Shown piece by piece: positions 54,744 to 64,000 of a DNA stretch of 64,000 nt. Source of the DNA: Marine Group III euryarchaeote CG-Bathy1 (GTDB lineage: Archaea > Thermoplasmatota > Poseidoniia > MGIII > CG-Epi1); NCBI GenBank assembly GCA_001875425.1, contig MIYU01000018.1, positions 1 through 64,000 of the forward strand, in the 5' to 3' direction. How positions within the stretch are numbered: position 1 is the stretch's first letter; every line of letters begins with the position of its first letter. The notes under the pieces were generated by a model. That model ran no database searches, was not told the DNA's origin, and worked only from the letters and a program-made list of their open reading frames with translations. The position numbers and the translations under genes are program-made.

Positions 54744-57700
54744 TTACTCTTCGTCTCGAGTGTTGATTCTAGCAACACCGAAAGCACTGACAAATCCTGA
54801 GATAATCAGACCTAGCATTCCGATAGCGAACGATGGTGTTGCCATCTTGGCTGCTAGAACAGTTACCTGTCCTGAACCGGAATTGTCACCCCTCTCATCG
54901 AAGAACTCATCATTCATTACATGACCTGCAGCAATGTCCTGAGATTCAAGTACAGGATTGATTACAGCGTACATAGTGATGTCCGCATAATCTCTGGTTG
55001 AACCTGCTGGCATTGTTACTTCGAGCCAGTTGAAGCTAGCCTGATAAGTCATTCCTGAAACTGAGTAAGGTTCCATTCTGTCGATACTTGTTTCGCCTAC
55101 TCTGGTAGTTCTGACCACACCAACACCTGGAATATCACGAGCATCTCCGTCTGGATCAGCTACATAGAAAGTAACCAATACATCGGAAGCGTAGTTTCCG
55201 TGATTAACTGCGTTAGCTGTTATCATTAGAGAGTGTGGTTCGTGACCGAAGGAATCTTCGGAGTGTTTGTGACCGACACCTGCATCGATTACCTGCCATC
55301 TGTTGAATTCTAGGTCTCCCACGATTTCAAACTGTGATGGTGGTATGTAGAACGAAGCTATGTCCGGTTCCGGTAGATCCTGTCCTAGAGCGACTTGGAA
55401 TGCATTAGCATGCAGAGATACTTCGCGACCACCGGCTGGTTCGCCAGTGTCCCAGTCGTATGCTGGAGCCGTTATTTCGAAGTTAGCTGTAGCCATGAAG
55501 ATACCTGACTGATCGCCAATTGGTTGCAAGTTGTATGGCAACCAAGGAGCAGTACAGCCCAAATATGGTGGTGAAACACAGTTGTAGTATTCTGCTGCGT
55601 AACTACCATCCCAAATTCCGTCGTCAGTTCCATCAAAGTCACGTGGCCATAGACATGCTTCCCATGGGAATCCGAAAATCATAGCGAAAGTACCACAATC
55701 GACACCGTTCACCATGTTTGCCCATGCAGAGATACCCCATCCAGAAGTATCGTAGTCAGGGTCACCTGAAACCAATTCTGGGTTGATGAATACTTGATCT
55801 GGATATACACCAGTGTTAGCACTGAAGTACTCTACACTCTGTGTTTCGCCAGGCAAGATTTCATACCTTCTCTGGTCGAAGTCTACCTTCTCGATAAAGA
55901 TACCATATTCTCTGACATTGACTATTTCAATACCACCGATACCAACAGTACCTGAACTACCTTCTACTCTAATTCCAAAGGAGTAGAAATTCTGATACTT
56001 CATACCGCCGAACTCTAAGTTGACCTCGTTTTCATTGTATACTGGATCACTATCCAAGTGTACGTAGACCGGAGTCCAACCACACTTTCCTGCTCCTGCA
56101 GTATAGAATGCATCCATACCAGTCCAATCGTTCTCAACTGTACAGACATCGCCGTATGAAGAGCCTGTCAATGCATCACCTAGTTGACCGTGGTCATCAC
56201 CAGCGCGCATATCGAAACCGTTCATTTCAGTTAGACCGATAGAAGTTGTACCACCAAATAATGTGTTTATGTGGTGAGCCCAGACAGATATTTCTGTATC
56301 CACTGAAACATCAGTATGTAGCCAGAATACAAGATATGAGTCTTCACTCCATAGTGGAACGAATGGTGTTCTCAATTCCTCAGCTTCACCGTTTAGATCC
56401 AAGTAGTTGTACGATTGACCGAATTGGTTCATACAACCAGAATATGTGAAGTCATTCATTGGTCCACAGCCTGTTTCCCAAGCGGAGCTCATAGACATTT
56501 CTGTGTTACAAGTCTGGTCGAAGTTTGGATCTAGTGGTGATAGACAGCCTCCTTGACCGTAATCATACCAGACACCGAAACCTGCATTCATACCTACTAG
56601 AAGCATGTGACTCCATGATTTCTTACCGAATGCATCAGCGAATTGTTCGCCGTTACTATCGAGTAATCTTACACCTATTGTGTACATACCTGGAGTATTC
56701 AATGCATCTGTTTGGAATTGCATTAGACCTGTGTTAAGACCGAAGGCCAAATCAGAAATTGTTTGTGTACTAGACCAAACTGCTTCGCCTCTATCTGTAT
56801 CAATATATGCTTCGACAGTTAGTGCTTCAATTTCGTCACCTATGTCTCCCTCACCAACGTTAGCGAAGGCCGCTGAGATGGTTGCGGATGAACCGACACC
56901 TGCTCTGTATGACATATAGCTATCGACCATTTCTACTGCAGCTCCTCTAGTCAACATCTTAATGTTGTCTATGAACCACCAGTTGTAGTAGTAGAGTCCA
57001 TAGTTCATGTATCTCTCGTATCCTGGGTCGTCGGCATTGTCTCCACCGAACATAAAGGATATGAGTACTTCCTGACCAACATAGTTATTGATTGTAGATT
57101 CTGAGTAATACCAATCATCATTGTCGTAATAACCAGTACCTAGACCTGCGAATGCGTTGGTACCATATGGTAATGGATTGTCGCCACTACCGTCAACAGT
57201 TCCACTGTATCCGTGACCAGCTGTTATAGATAATCTCTCCCATGTATCTCCACCATCGGTACTTATCTCAATAACTCCACCACCGTCACCGGCTGCGAAA
57301 TTGTATTGATGTTCGAAAGTTAAGATAGCGTGGGTCGCACCGGTTAAGTCCATTGGTGCTGAAACTAATCTTACATTATCTGCGCCTGCTCCGTCATCAG
57401 TTAAGAACCAAGACATATCTCCATCACTGGATCTGTATGAGCTAGGTTCGAAAGCTGCTTCTCCTGAAACAGTCTCTGAAGTCCAACCTGTGTTGTAAGT
57501 CATTACTGTTGTTGAAGCTTCAACTACATCTGTAAGGTCGTAAGTGCCTTCCCAGTAACCCCAATAATCGGAACAGAAGGTAACATCATAGGTGCCTCCA
57601 ACGACGTTGAAGTAAACCTCTTGAAGTGTACCAGATGGGAAAGTGCCTGAAGCGACTACGTTACCGGACGAGTCAACAACTTCGACTCCACCAACGAAAC

Positions 57701-60700
57701 CGTAGTAGTTCCAACCATCACCATAACTGTCCATCAATTTAGCTACATATTGGCCTGCGTCCAGTTGAACGTCCTCGAAGGTTCGGCCCCAGTAGTAGTA
57801 GCCCGCCGAAGGTGGACCCCAGCTACAAGATATAGCGTTTCCAAAGTTACTATCTGTTGGATAAGTGAATCCGTGTGGACCACCAATCTGAGAGACGGCG
57901 TTAGCGCCCTGAGAGAATGTCGATTCGCTCTCTTCTTCAGCACCATTCATGGTGTGTACGAAGTAAGAATCGAAAGTCGTATCTGCTCTACTATCGGAAA
58001 GATAGTCATCACAGTCAGCAGCGTCTACTAGACAAGCTTCTGTTCTAGCTATCCAATCACCTGGCATTACAGTCCATGCGTTACTGAATGTTGCTTCTTC
58101 TGCTCTTGCCAAGTCAGGAACGTCCAAACTTATTGGATAACCTGGACTTGCTACAAGTGATGTTGCTACGACTGCGAAGTCGTCAATCATCCACTGAACA
58201 TTGTCACTAACCCAAACGTATTGATCGATACCAGCATAGAATCTGATATGAACAGTCTGACCGAGATAATCACTTAGATCGAAGGTATCTTCAATCCAGA
58301 GACCACCACAGCTGTCGCCACAGTCACCGCTCTGGTGAATGAAAGCATCCGTATCACAAACATTTGGATCTGAACTACCTTGGTAAGCGCCGTTACATTG
58401 ACCGTCGTAGCCACGAACTGGTTCTAATGGAACCCAGTTTGGTGCCTGTGCTACAGTCACTATATCGTAGGAAGCCTCGTAAGGTGCATAATTGTCACCG
58501 CAGAGTCTGAGATCTATTTCTCCACTACCTGAGTAACTGAATGCAGTTTCCATGTAACCGCCGTTGGCACTTGGGAATGATGCTGAAACGATTTCTGCTC
58601 CAGTAGCACTGTCGTAAACAGTTACACTACCTACAGTTGAACCGCCCCACATTGTGTCATCCCAACCATCGCCGTAACTATCCCACATCTTTAGGAGATA
58701 ATCACTTTCGGCTGCAGGTATACCATAATCCATTGAACAGCCAGCGGCTGCACTTGGAACTCCGCGCTGTACACCACCAAATAAGGACACAGGTCCTGCA
58801 CTTGGATCGTCAGTGGTCACTTGTACTTGACCGCCTGCGTATGCGTAAGCGTTGTTGTATGCTCCATTGTACCATGAGAACTGATACTTGTGGTGTATGT
58901 TCATCTTAGGTGATGACATATCAGTCAGTTCGAATGTTCCTGCATTTAGAATATGAGTGCCTGGACCGAATCCGCTACTGCCACCAGCAGATGGACCCCA
59001 TCCAGAAAGAACACTGCCATCATCATCTCTACCTGGATAAGTCCAGCCGTTACCTGCGTTATTAACGTCCCAGCCTTCCCATCCTGTGGTATCGTATTTG
59101 ACGTTCTCATCTACTGTACCTAATGTAAGAGATGCATCAATGTTTGAACCTGATTGATCCATTAAACCGTGGTTTCTTACTGTAGATACGAAGTTCGAAG
59201 TTTCACCAACTAGATATCTTTCAGTATCTGCGTCAATACCTGCCCTCATGTTATTATCATGAGCAGAGTAATCGATAGATATATCATCGAGTAGATAGTA
59301 CTCAGCAAGACGTGGACCTGGACCCCATTGGTTAGTGAATCTCAATTGAGATTCTTCGCCACCAACGAAATCTGAAAGATCCATTGAGACCTGTACATAA
59401 CCATCAGAGCCACACCAACCTATTCCACATGAACCTGATTCACCGACTAGATCCCAAGTTAGACCTCCATCGGTTGTTATCTCAACAAGTGTTGGATTCA
59501 TCTGATTTAGATAAGTTGTGCCGTATGCGTAGTAGCTCTCCCTGTAGGTCAAGGTTGCTTCATAAGCTACATCCAGATTGAAAACTGGAGAAATAACCCA
59601 TGGGAAACCGTGTCCCTGGAATGGTGTATCTTGGCCTTCACCGTGAGCGTTTGCGTGAGTTCCGAAATTGATACAATCCGTACCACTGTATGCGAAACCA
59701 GCACAGCTGAAATCGTTCTGAAGATCTGGATTAGATCTGTATTCCTGAGATCCTAAATCCCAGTCATCTTTACCAGAGTAATCAAAGTTGTAGAACGTAT
59801 CATGTGAAGGTCCTACTGTGTGATAAGAGACTGCGAAGTTGTTGCTTGGATCTTCATCATCAGCTGAATTGCCGTAAATTGCGGTTGCCTTGAAGTAGAA
59901 ATCATCTCCTTCTGCAAGACCGTGGTCTGTTGGCAAGAATGCCGGTAGAGTAAATCCACCCATTCCTCCTTGACCAGATATAGTTCCTGCATTGGAGCTC
60001 AACGTAACAAATGGATCGTCCAATACTTCCTGAGAAATAATTACGTTGTCTAATCTGTACCAACCATTGAAGTCAGCGTCCTGTAAAGCACTCCAACCGA
60101 GTGTCCATTTCATTTGTACTGTAGTACCCGCGTAGGATGTTAAGTCAATTGAAACTGATTCGTATTCGCCTTCAGAAGCGCCTGCATCATTTGGTCCTGG
60201 GCCTGTCCAACCAGCTGCACCAGCGATTGGGCTGTCTGAAATAACTCCAGGATAGCCTCCATCTGGGGCAATTGATGACCAAGTCTCTCCACCATCGTTT
60301 GTTATTTCTAAGTATGCACCATCGTATGTCTCATAGAATTGATATGAGTGATCGAAGGTCATAATTACTTCACCTACTGCATCAGATAAATCTGCTGCTG
60401 GTGACATCAAATAACTTTGTGAAGGTGGTGCTAGACCATATTCTGCTGTGAATGCTCCACCATAGGAACATCCGTCACATTCTATTGAACCTCTCTGTCC
60501 ACCGTCTCCATAGCTGTCACGAATGACCATGCCGTGAGAACCGGCTGGAAGGTCACTTATGTCGTGTGTATTGATATCATAACCACTCTGGAAAGTCTGG
60601 AAACCTGAGAAGTAATAACTACCATCTTCTAAGAGAATATTGTAGCTACCTTCACCATACCAGTAATCCACTTCAGCAGTCAATGTTAGACCTGGAGCAG

Positions 60701-63700
60701 TTCCTGCATAGGTGAATTCGAATGTTCTTTCGTTTGCACCCATTGCATTACATGATGGAATTCCATAGTTGTAATTCGACCAGCAATAATCTAGAACCTC
60801 TCCATCAGATACTGCATATGCACCGATTTCATATTCTACGACTTTGAGTTCCTCGTTTGAGTAATCGCTGTCGCTGAAGTAACCTGTAGATACGAGTACA
60901 CGACTGTCGCTAACTGAAATTGCTCCAGTTACTGAGTGAGCTGCGTCTCCGCCGCTACCACCCCATTCGTGCATTAGACTCCAATCTTCACCGGAATCTG
61001 ATCCTATAGCCATTCTGAATAAGTCACAACTGCCACTGACTCCGTTGTCATCACAAGCGTCATCACCGTATGAAACAGATGAAGTGTATGCTTCTGCTGA
61101 GTAGAGGTAACCATTGTGCGCATCTATAGCTGTAGCACCCCATGTATCACAAGTACCGCACGCGTACGAGTACTCGTGGTAATCTGAATCGATTTCATCA
61201 GTGTAATAGTATCCACTTGCATCTCTGTTGTATGATCGTACTACTACGTAGTCATCATCAGCCATTGAAGCGTGTACATTACCAGCGTCATCCACGACTA
61301 AGTCGCCGAAGGATGTCATAGTAGTTCCAGTAGTATCTGCATTTACGCCGAGTCCTGCAATGTCATCGATAACAGATGTGCCATCGTGTTGTAGGATTTG
61401 GTGTATTGCATTATTACCGCTGTCACCGACGAAAGCTTCTGTGTGGCCTTCATCATATGCATAGTTGATTACGAAGTGTGTTCCGTCATCTACTGAAGTT
61501 CTTGGCATGGTAATATCACACCAAAGCATGTAGAAACCTTCTGAAGCGTTAGATATTCTGAACCAGACCGCACTGTCGTAGTAGTCGATAGTTCCATCGC
61601 CATCTGCGTCAGTTGGGACAGGGTCTCCTAATTCTAAGTATCCCCAGTCGCCGTGATCTTCAATCTTGAACATCCAATCATATCCGTAACTACCCTGGGC
61701 TGAGGTGTAAGCAGATGCCCAAGTTCCACCGTCGCCGCTGTCATCTCTAAAGTGCATGACATAGTCGCCCTGTTGTAGAACTGTGTAGTAGTAATACGAG
61801 TAGAAATCTGCAGAACCATCACCGTTACAATCGAAGTTTCCGTATGGATTGTGTGTGAACCCGTATCTGTATTGTGAGTCGTCCATTGCTGAGATTCCAT
61901 AAGAATCTAATGAACTACCTAGCCAATCATAATTTCCTTGATCTGTAGAACCAGTCAAGTCTGCATTGTAGTAATGCGTAACTTCACTGTAAGTACTGCC
62001 ATCAGAAGTTAGAGTTGTGACGTGGCACATCTCATCTGCATCGTGTTGATAGTGTGAACCTTCTGCTTCATCACCAGTACCACCGTATGTGGTTGTGGTA
62101 GCAGATACGTCCATTAATCCACCAATCGCGAAACTGGTTGGTTGACTCATTTCACTTCCGGAAGTCCATCTGTATAATGTTTCACCAACATAGTCGACTG
62201 CCCAGGTGTAACCGCAGCCTTCAGCTATTCTGGTGTTACCATCGAATAGATTTCCTGAAACATATGTGTCTTTCAAACCTGAATCCATTATAGTTCCACC
62301 CCATCCTGGACCAGCTGCCCAGTGATCGAATTCACCTACGACTGTATCGTGTGACCAGTCATCTGTGCTTGAAACTAATTCAAAGGCTGAGAAAGTACCT
62401 TCATTACCATACCAATCGCTGTCGAATCTCATTGTAACAGGCGGCAAGGTGTCAGCCGCAACTGAGAAATCAACATAACATTCTGAAGACCAACCGGAGT
62501 TCCATGGTGTATCACCACAGCCGGATGCCATTTCATTTCCAGCGCCATCTAGAACGGTTATGGTGTGTCCACCGTCACCGTATGCATCTTCTGCAAGAGC
62601 TCTGAAATCGCCTGGTATTGCTGTTGCTACTGTATGATCAATGGTCAAACATACTTCGTACCACCAGCTATCTCCTGAAGCGGTAACCTCAACAGGTGTT
62701 GCTGTGCTACCGTCAATAGTGAAAGTAAATGATGCTTCTGAACTATAGTCGTAAGGACCGATGTGACCCAATGAATTGCCGTTTGCGTCTGTTGCATCGA
62801 CAGTTCCACCGCCGTCACCGTATGCATCAGTAACAGTTACGAGATACATACCCATTTCAGTATAAGATTCTGAAACGCCGTAGTATATGTCATAATTGTA
62901 TGAACACTGACTGTATCCTGGACCATAATAACCGCCCTTGTAAACCTGAGTTGTTACAGAGTCTGAAGGTAATTCTAGAGTTACTGAGCTGCAAGAAGCC
63001 ATATCCCAATAACAGTCGAATGTTCCATCAGAAGATCCGTATGAACCAGATTCTGGACCAGCAATTAAAGAAGTGTCTGCGTCCATAGGCTCATTCAAAG
63101 CATCTTCGAAAACAGTGTTGTGGAATGTCCCTTCGAGAACTACATTCTCCTCATCGTTCAATCCCATGTTCTTTATTACTCCACCAAATTGAGAATCGAA
63201 ATTTTCTGGAATTTCTGCGCCGCCTATTAGAGTCTGGTCCATGACCAAGTCATGTAGAGCCCATGAAGGTGGTGCGAACATAACAGCGAAATCGCCTCCA
63301 GCTAAGTCGCCGTTACAAGAAGAGCCACAGTTGACTGTTCTGTAATCTAGACCGTTTGAACCGTCACCTTGTGAAAGGCCGATTACTGGGTCATCTTGAC
63401 GAATTGTGCTGCTAGAAGTAGCACCAGCACCCCAGTCAGAATACATGGCAACTATAGTTCCATCTGCAAATAATGCAGCTGAGAATGTAAAGTCCCCATA
63501 CATTTGGCAAGCCGAATATCCGTACATACATTTATCAGTCCACTGTACGAAATATCCATCACCGTGATCTGGGTGAGATGTTTCTGTGTGGTCAATGTAC
63601 GTACCATACGACAAACTACCATCATTATTCGAGTAATAATACCAATCATCGTGCGCTACATCCATCTTCGGAGTTCCTGAATTGGAAGTCGAAGGAGATG

Positions 63701-64000
63701 TGTCGTAATAGCTACAACTTGGAGATCCACCGAAACCTAAACATCCATTATTGTTAACAGATATTGAGTCGTAGTCGGTAAAGTAGTACTTTACACTATA
63801 CGGTAGACTTATCGTTACAGTTCCATCGTCGTAAATATACGAGCTGGTACAGTCGTTGCTGCTATCTGAATCGGACGCTAGAGCGCCACAATCCACAAAA
63901 TAATCGCTATACAGATTTTCATTGCCTGCCTCGTCAGAGTCGGTCCAGGAATAACCCTGTGAATCCGGTCCTCCGGTCGAAGCCTCAGCGTATGAAAATA
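54744..64000 (-). CDS. Giant multidomain surface protein (5' end beyond the window)
   Basis: At least 3084 residues. The track starts at GTG 63896, but the frame stays open to the window edge, adding for example GYSWTDSDEAGNENLYSDYF, so the true start is outside. Modules seen: an N-terminal beta domain (SISVNNNGCLGFGG); five or six DxYGDG repeats with following D-rich strands (DAYGDGGGTVD, DSYGDGWNYYG); four MAM/immune-inhibitor-like jelly rolls with TDGG.TW signatures; several CARDB-like modules (DADTERYLVGETSNFVSTV). The last 30 residues are a membrane helix (FAIGMLGLIISGFVSAFGVA) and a charged end. Asp, Gly, Tyr and Cys are very common, and GC-richer codon use marks high expression. Probably a calcium-stabilised cell-envelope or adhesion protein; function is inferred. 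Confidence 0.9.
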   Translation of the reverse strand, partial: FSYAEASTGGPDSQGYSWTDSDEAGNENLYSDYFVDCGALASDSDSSNDCTSSYIYDDGTVTISLPYSVKYYFTDYDSISVNNNGCLGFGGSPSCSYYDTSPSTSNSGTPKMDVAHDDWYYYSNNDGSLSYGTYIDHTETSHPDHGDGYFVQWTDKCMYGYSACQMYGDFTFSAALFADGTIVAMYSDWGAGATSSSTIRQDDPVIGLSQGDGSNGLDYRTVNCGSSCNGDLAGGDFAVMFAPPSWALHDLVMDQTLIGGAEIPENFDSQFGGVIKNMGLNDEENVVLEGTFHNTVFEDALNEPMDADTSLIAGPESGSYGSSDGTFDCYWDMASCSSVTLELPSDSVTTQVYKGGYYGPGYSQCSYNYDIYYGVSESYTEMGMYLVTVTDAYGDGGGTVDATDANGNSLGHIGPYDYSSEASFTFTIDGSTATPVEVTASGDSWWYEVCLTIDHTVATAIPGDFRALAEDAYGDGGHTITVLDGAGNEMASGCGDTPWNSGWSSECYVDFSVAADTLPPVTMRFDSDWYGNEGTFSAFELVSSTDDWSHDTVVGEFDHWAAGPGWGGTIMDSGLKDTYVSGNLFDGNTRIAEGCGYTWAVDYVGETLYRWTSGSEMSQPTSFAIGGLMDVSATTTTYGGTGDEAEGSHYQHDADEMCHVTTLTSDGSTYSEVTHYYNADLTGSTDQGNYDWLGSSLDSYGISAMDDSQYRYGFTHNPYGNFDCNGDGSADFYSYYYYTVLQQGDYVMHFRDDSGDGGTWASAYTSAQGSYGYDWMFKIEDHGDWGYLELGDPVPTDADGDGTIDYYDSAVWFRISNASEGFYMLWCDITMPRTSVDDGTHFVINYAYDEGHTEAFVGDSGNNAIHQILQHDGTSVIDDIAGLGVNADTTGTTMTSFGDLVVDDAGNVHASMADDDYVVVRSYNRDASGYYYTDEIDSDYHEYSYACGTCDTWGATAIDAHNGYLYSAEAYTSSVSYGDDACDDNGVSGSCDLFRMAIGSDSGEDWSLMHEWGGSGGDAAHSVTGAISVSDSRVLVSTGYFSDSDYSNEELKVVEYEIGAYAVSDGEVLDYCWSNYNYGIPSCNAMGANERTFEFTYAGTAPGLTLTAEVDYWYGEGSYNILLEDGSYYFSGFQTFQSGYDINTHDISDLPAGSHGMVIRDSYGDGGQRGSIECDGCSYGGAFTAEYGLAPPSQSYLMSPAADLSDAVGEVIMTFDHSYQFYETYDGAYLEITNDGGETWSSIAPDGGYPGVISDSPIAGAAGWTGPGPNDAGASEGEYESVSIDLTSYAGTTVQMKWTLGWSALQDADFNGWYRLDNVIISQEVLDDPFVTLSSNAGTISGQGGMGGFTLPAFLPTDHGLAEGDDFYFKATAIYGNSADDEDPSNNFAVSYHTVGPSHDTFYNFDYSGKDDWDLGSQEYRSNPDLQNDFSCAGFAYSGTDCINFGTHANAHGEGQDTPFQGHGFPWVISPVFNLDVAYEATLTYRESYYAYGTTYLNQMNPTLVEITTDGGLTWDLVGESGSCGIGWCGSDGYVQVSMDLSDFVGGEESQLRFTNQWGPGPRLAEYYLLDDISIDYSAHDNNMRAGIDADTERYLVGETSNFVSTVRNHGLMDQSGSNIDASLTLGTVDENVKYDTTGWEGWDVNNAGNGWTYPGRDDDGSVLSGWGPSAGGSSGFGPGTHILNAGTFELTDMSSPKMNIHHKYQFSWYNGAYNNAYAYAGGQVQVTTDDPSAGPVSLFGGVQRGVPSAAAGCSMDYGIPAAESDYLLKMWDSYGDGWDDTMWGGSTVGSVTVYDSATGAEIVSASFPSANGGYMETAFSYSGSGEIDLRLCGDNYAPYEASYDIVTVAQAPNWVPLEPVRGYDGQCNGAYQGSSDPNVCDTDAFIHQSGDCGDSCGGLWIEDTFDLSDYLGQTVHIRFYAGIDQYVWVSDNVQWMIDDFAVVATSLVASPGYPISLDVPDLARAEEATFSNAWTVMPGDWIARTEACLVDAADCDDYLSDSRADTTFDSYFVHTMNGAEEESESTFSQGANAVSQIGGPHGFTYPTDSNFGNAISCSWGPPSAGYYYWGRTFEDVQLDAGQYVAKLMDSYGDGWNYYGFVGGVEVVDSSGNVVASGTFPSGTLQEVYFNVVGGTYDVTFCSDYWGYWEGTYDLTDVVEASTTVMTYNTGWTSETVSGEAAFEPSSYRSSDGDMSWFLTDDGAGADNVRLVSAPMDLTGATHAILTFEHQYNFAAGDGGGVIEISTDGGDTWERLSITAGHGYSGTVDGSGDNPLPYGTNAFAGLGTGYYDNDDWYYSESTINNYVGQEVLISFMFGGDNADDPGYERYMNYGLYYYNWWFIDNIKMLTRGAAVEMVDSYMSYRAGVGSSATISAAFANVGEGDIGDEIEALTVEAYIDTDRGEAVWSSTQTISDLAFGLNTGLMQFQTDALNTPGMYTIGVRLLDSNGEQFADAFGKKSWSHMLLVGMNAGFGVWYDYGQGGCLSPLDPNFDQTCNTEMSMSSAWETGCGPMNDFTYSGCMNQFGQSYNYLDLNGEAEELRTPFVPLWSEDSYLVFWLHTDVSVDTEISVWAHHINTLFGGTTSIGLTEMNGFDMRAGDDHGQLGDALTGSSYGDVCTVENDWTGMDAFYTAGAGKCGWTPVYVHLDSDPVYNENEVNLEFGGMKYQNFYSFGIRVEGSSGTVGIGGIEIVNVREYGIFIEKVDFDQRRYEILPGETQSVEYFSANTGVYPDQVFINPELVSGDPDYDTSGWGISAWANMVNGVDCGTFAMIFGFPWEACLWPRDFDGTDDGIWDGSYAAEYYNCVSPPYLGCTAPWLPYNLQPIGDQSGIFMATANFEITAPAYDWDTGEPAGGREVSLHANAFQVALGQDLPEPDIASFYIPPSQFEIVGDLEFNRWQVIDAGVGHKHSEDSFGHEPHSLMITANAVNHGNYASDVLVTFYVADPDGDARDIPGVGVVRTTRVGETSIDRMEPYSVSGMTYQASFNWLEVTMPAGSTRDYADITMYAVINPVLESQDIAAGHVMNDEFFDERGDNSGSGQVTVLAAKMATPSFAIGMLGLIISGFVSAFGVARINTRDEE

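Noticed and set aside
56246-63649. Numerous 60-93-aa ORFs on both strands across the giant gene
   Set aside because: Shadow frames of a repetitive Asp/Gly/Ser-rich coding sequence, with no start signals or family motifs.

Overview
The window reads as genomic DNA of an aerobic planktonic euryarchaeon, most likely Marine Group II/III (Ca. Poseidoniia). Archaeal signs are an archaeal 23S rRNA that carries its own promoter with no 16S gene beside it, archaeosine synthesis (ArcS plus a radical-SAM partner), Pth2, archaeal-type signal peptidase, euryarchaeal ProRS, a DUF1628-type pilin, AglB and archaeosortase A. TATA boxes lie 22-29 nt before many start codons, which implies leaderless mRNAs. These sit among genes of bacterial type: a caa3-like oxidase with CtaA/CtaB/SCO1, homogentisate catabolism, ThyA/FolA, LipB, Tat and PgpA. 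The lineage is inferred from gene content; no database search was run. No mobile element, CRISPR array, tRNA or phage gene was seen.

Layout. 1-2800 (-): 23S rRNA, its 3' end cut by the window edge. 2988-10679 (+): NfeD and stomatin, archaeosine synthase pair, Pth2, zinc-ribbon protein, signal peptidase, ProRS. 10784-19097: cell-surface block with a type IV pilin that ends in a UUCG hairpin, a 67-aa protein, a PGF-CTERM secreted protein and a 2320-aa AglB fused to a huge Cna-B-like tail. 19166-23647 (-): tyrosine catabolism (HPPD, HGD, a 306-aa unknown, FAH). 23694-28450: site-2 protease with a PKD domain, divergent membrane protein, ROK kinase, TatC and TatA. 28459-32608: EVE, PH, HIT, hydroxypyruvate/glyoxylate reductase, glycerate kinase, cupredoxin. 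32673-39843: heme A synthesis and cytochrome oxidase (CtaA, CtaB, CoxB, a CoxA with an unusual N-terminal fusion, CoxC, CoxD), then DoxX and SCO1 on the other strand. 39938-44009 (+): aromatic amino acid hydroxylase, secreted cyclophilin, membrane protein, ThyA, DHFR. 44002-47599 (-): archaeosortase A, sugar nucleotidyltransferase, coiled-coil protein, PurC. 47700-53800 (+): CDP-alcohol phosphotransferase, PgpA, small membrane protein, PurS, PurL, ArsB/NhaD-type permease, LipB. 53787-64000 (-): rhomboid and a giant multidomain surface protein whose reading frame runs off the right edge (at least 3084 aa).

How the parts fit. Three themes recur. First, a surface and secretion programme: signal peptidase, Tat, AglB, archaeosortase with a PGF-CTERM substrate, site-2 and rhomboid proteases, pilin and the giant protein. 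Second, respiration on amino acids: Phe to Tyr to homogentisate to fumarate and acetoacetate, with electrons reaching an oxidase probably served by the cupredoxin. Third, housekeeping nucleotide and cofactor synthesis (purine, dTMP/folate, lipoate). The least explained items are the CoxA fusion, the AglB tail, the 306-aa protein standing where maleylacetoacetate isomerase would be expected, and the giant surface protein.
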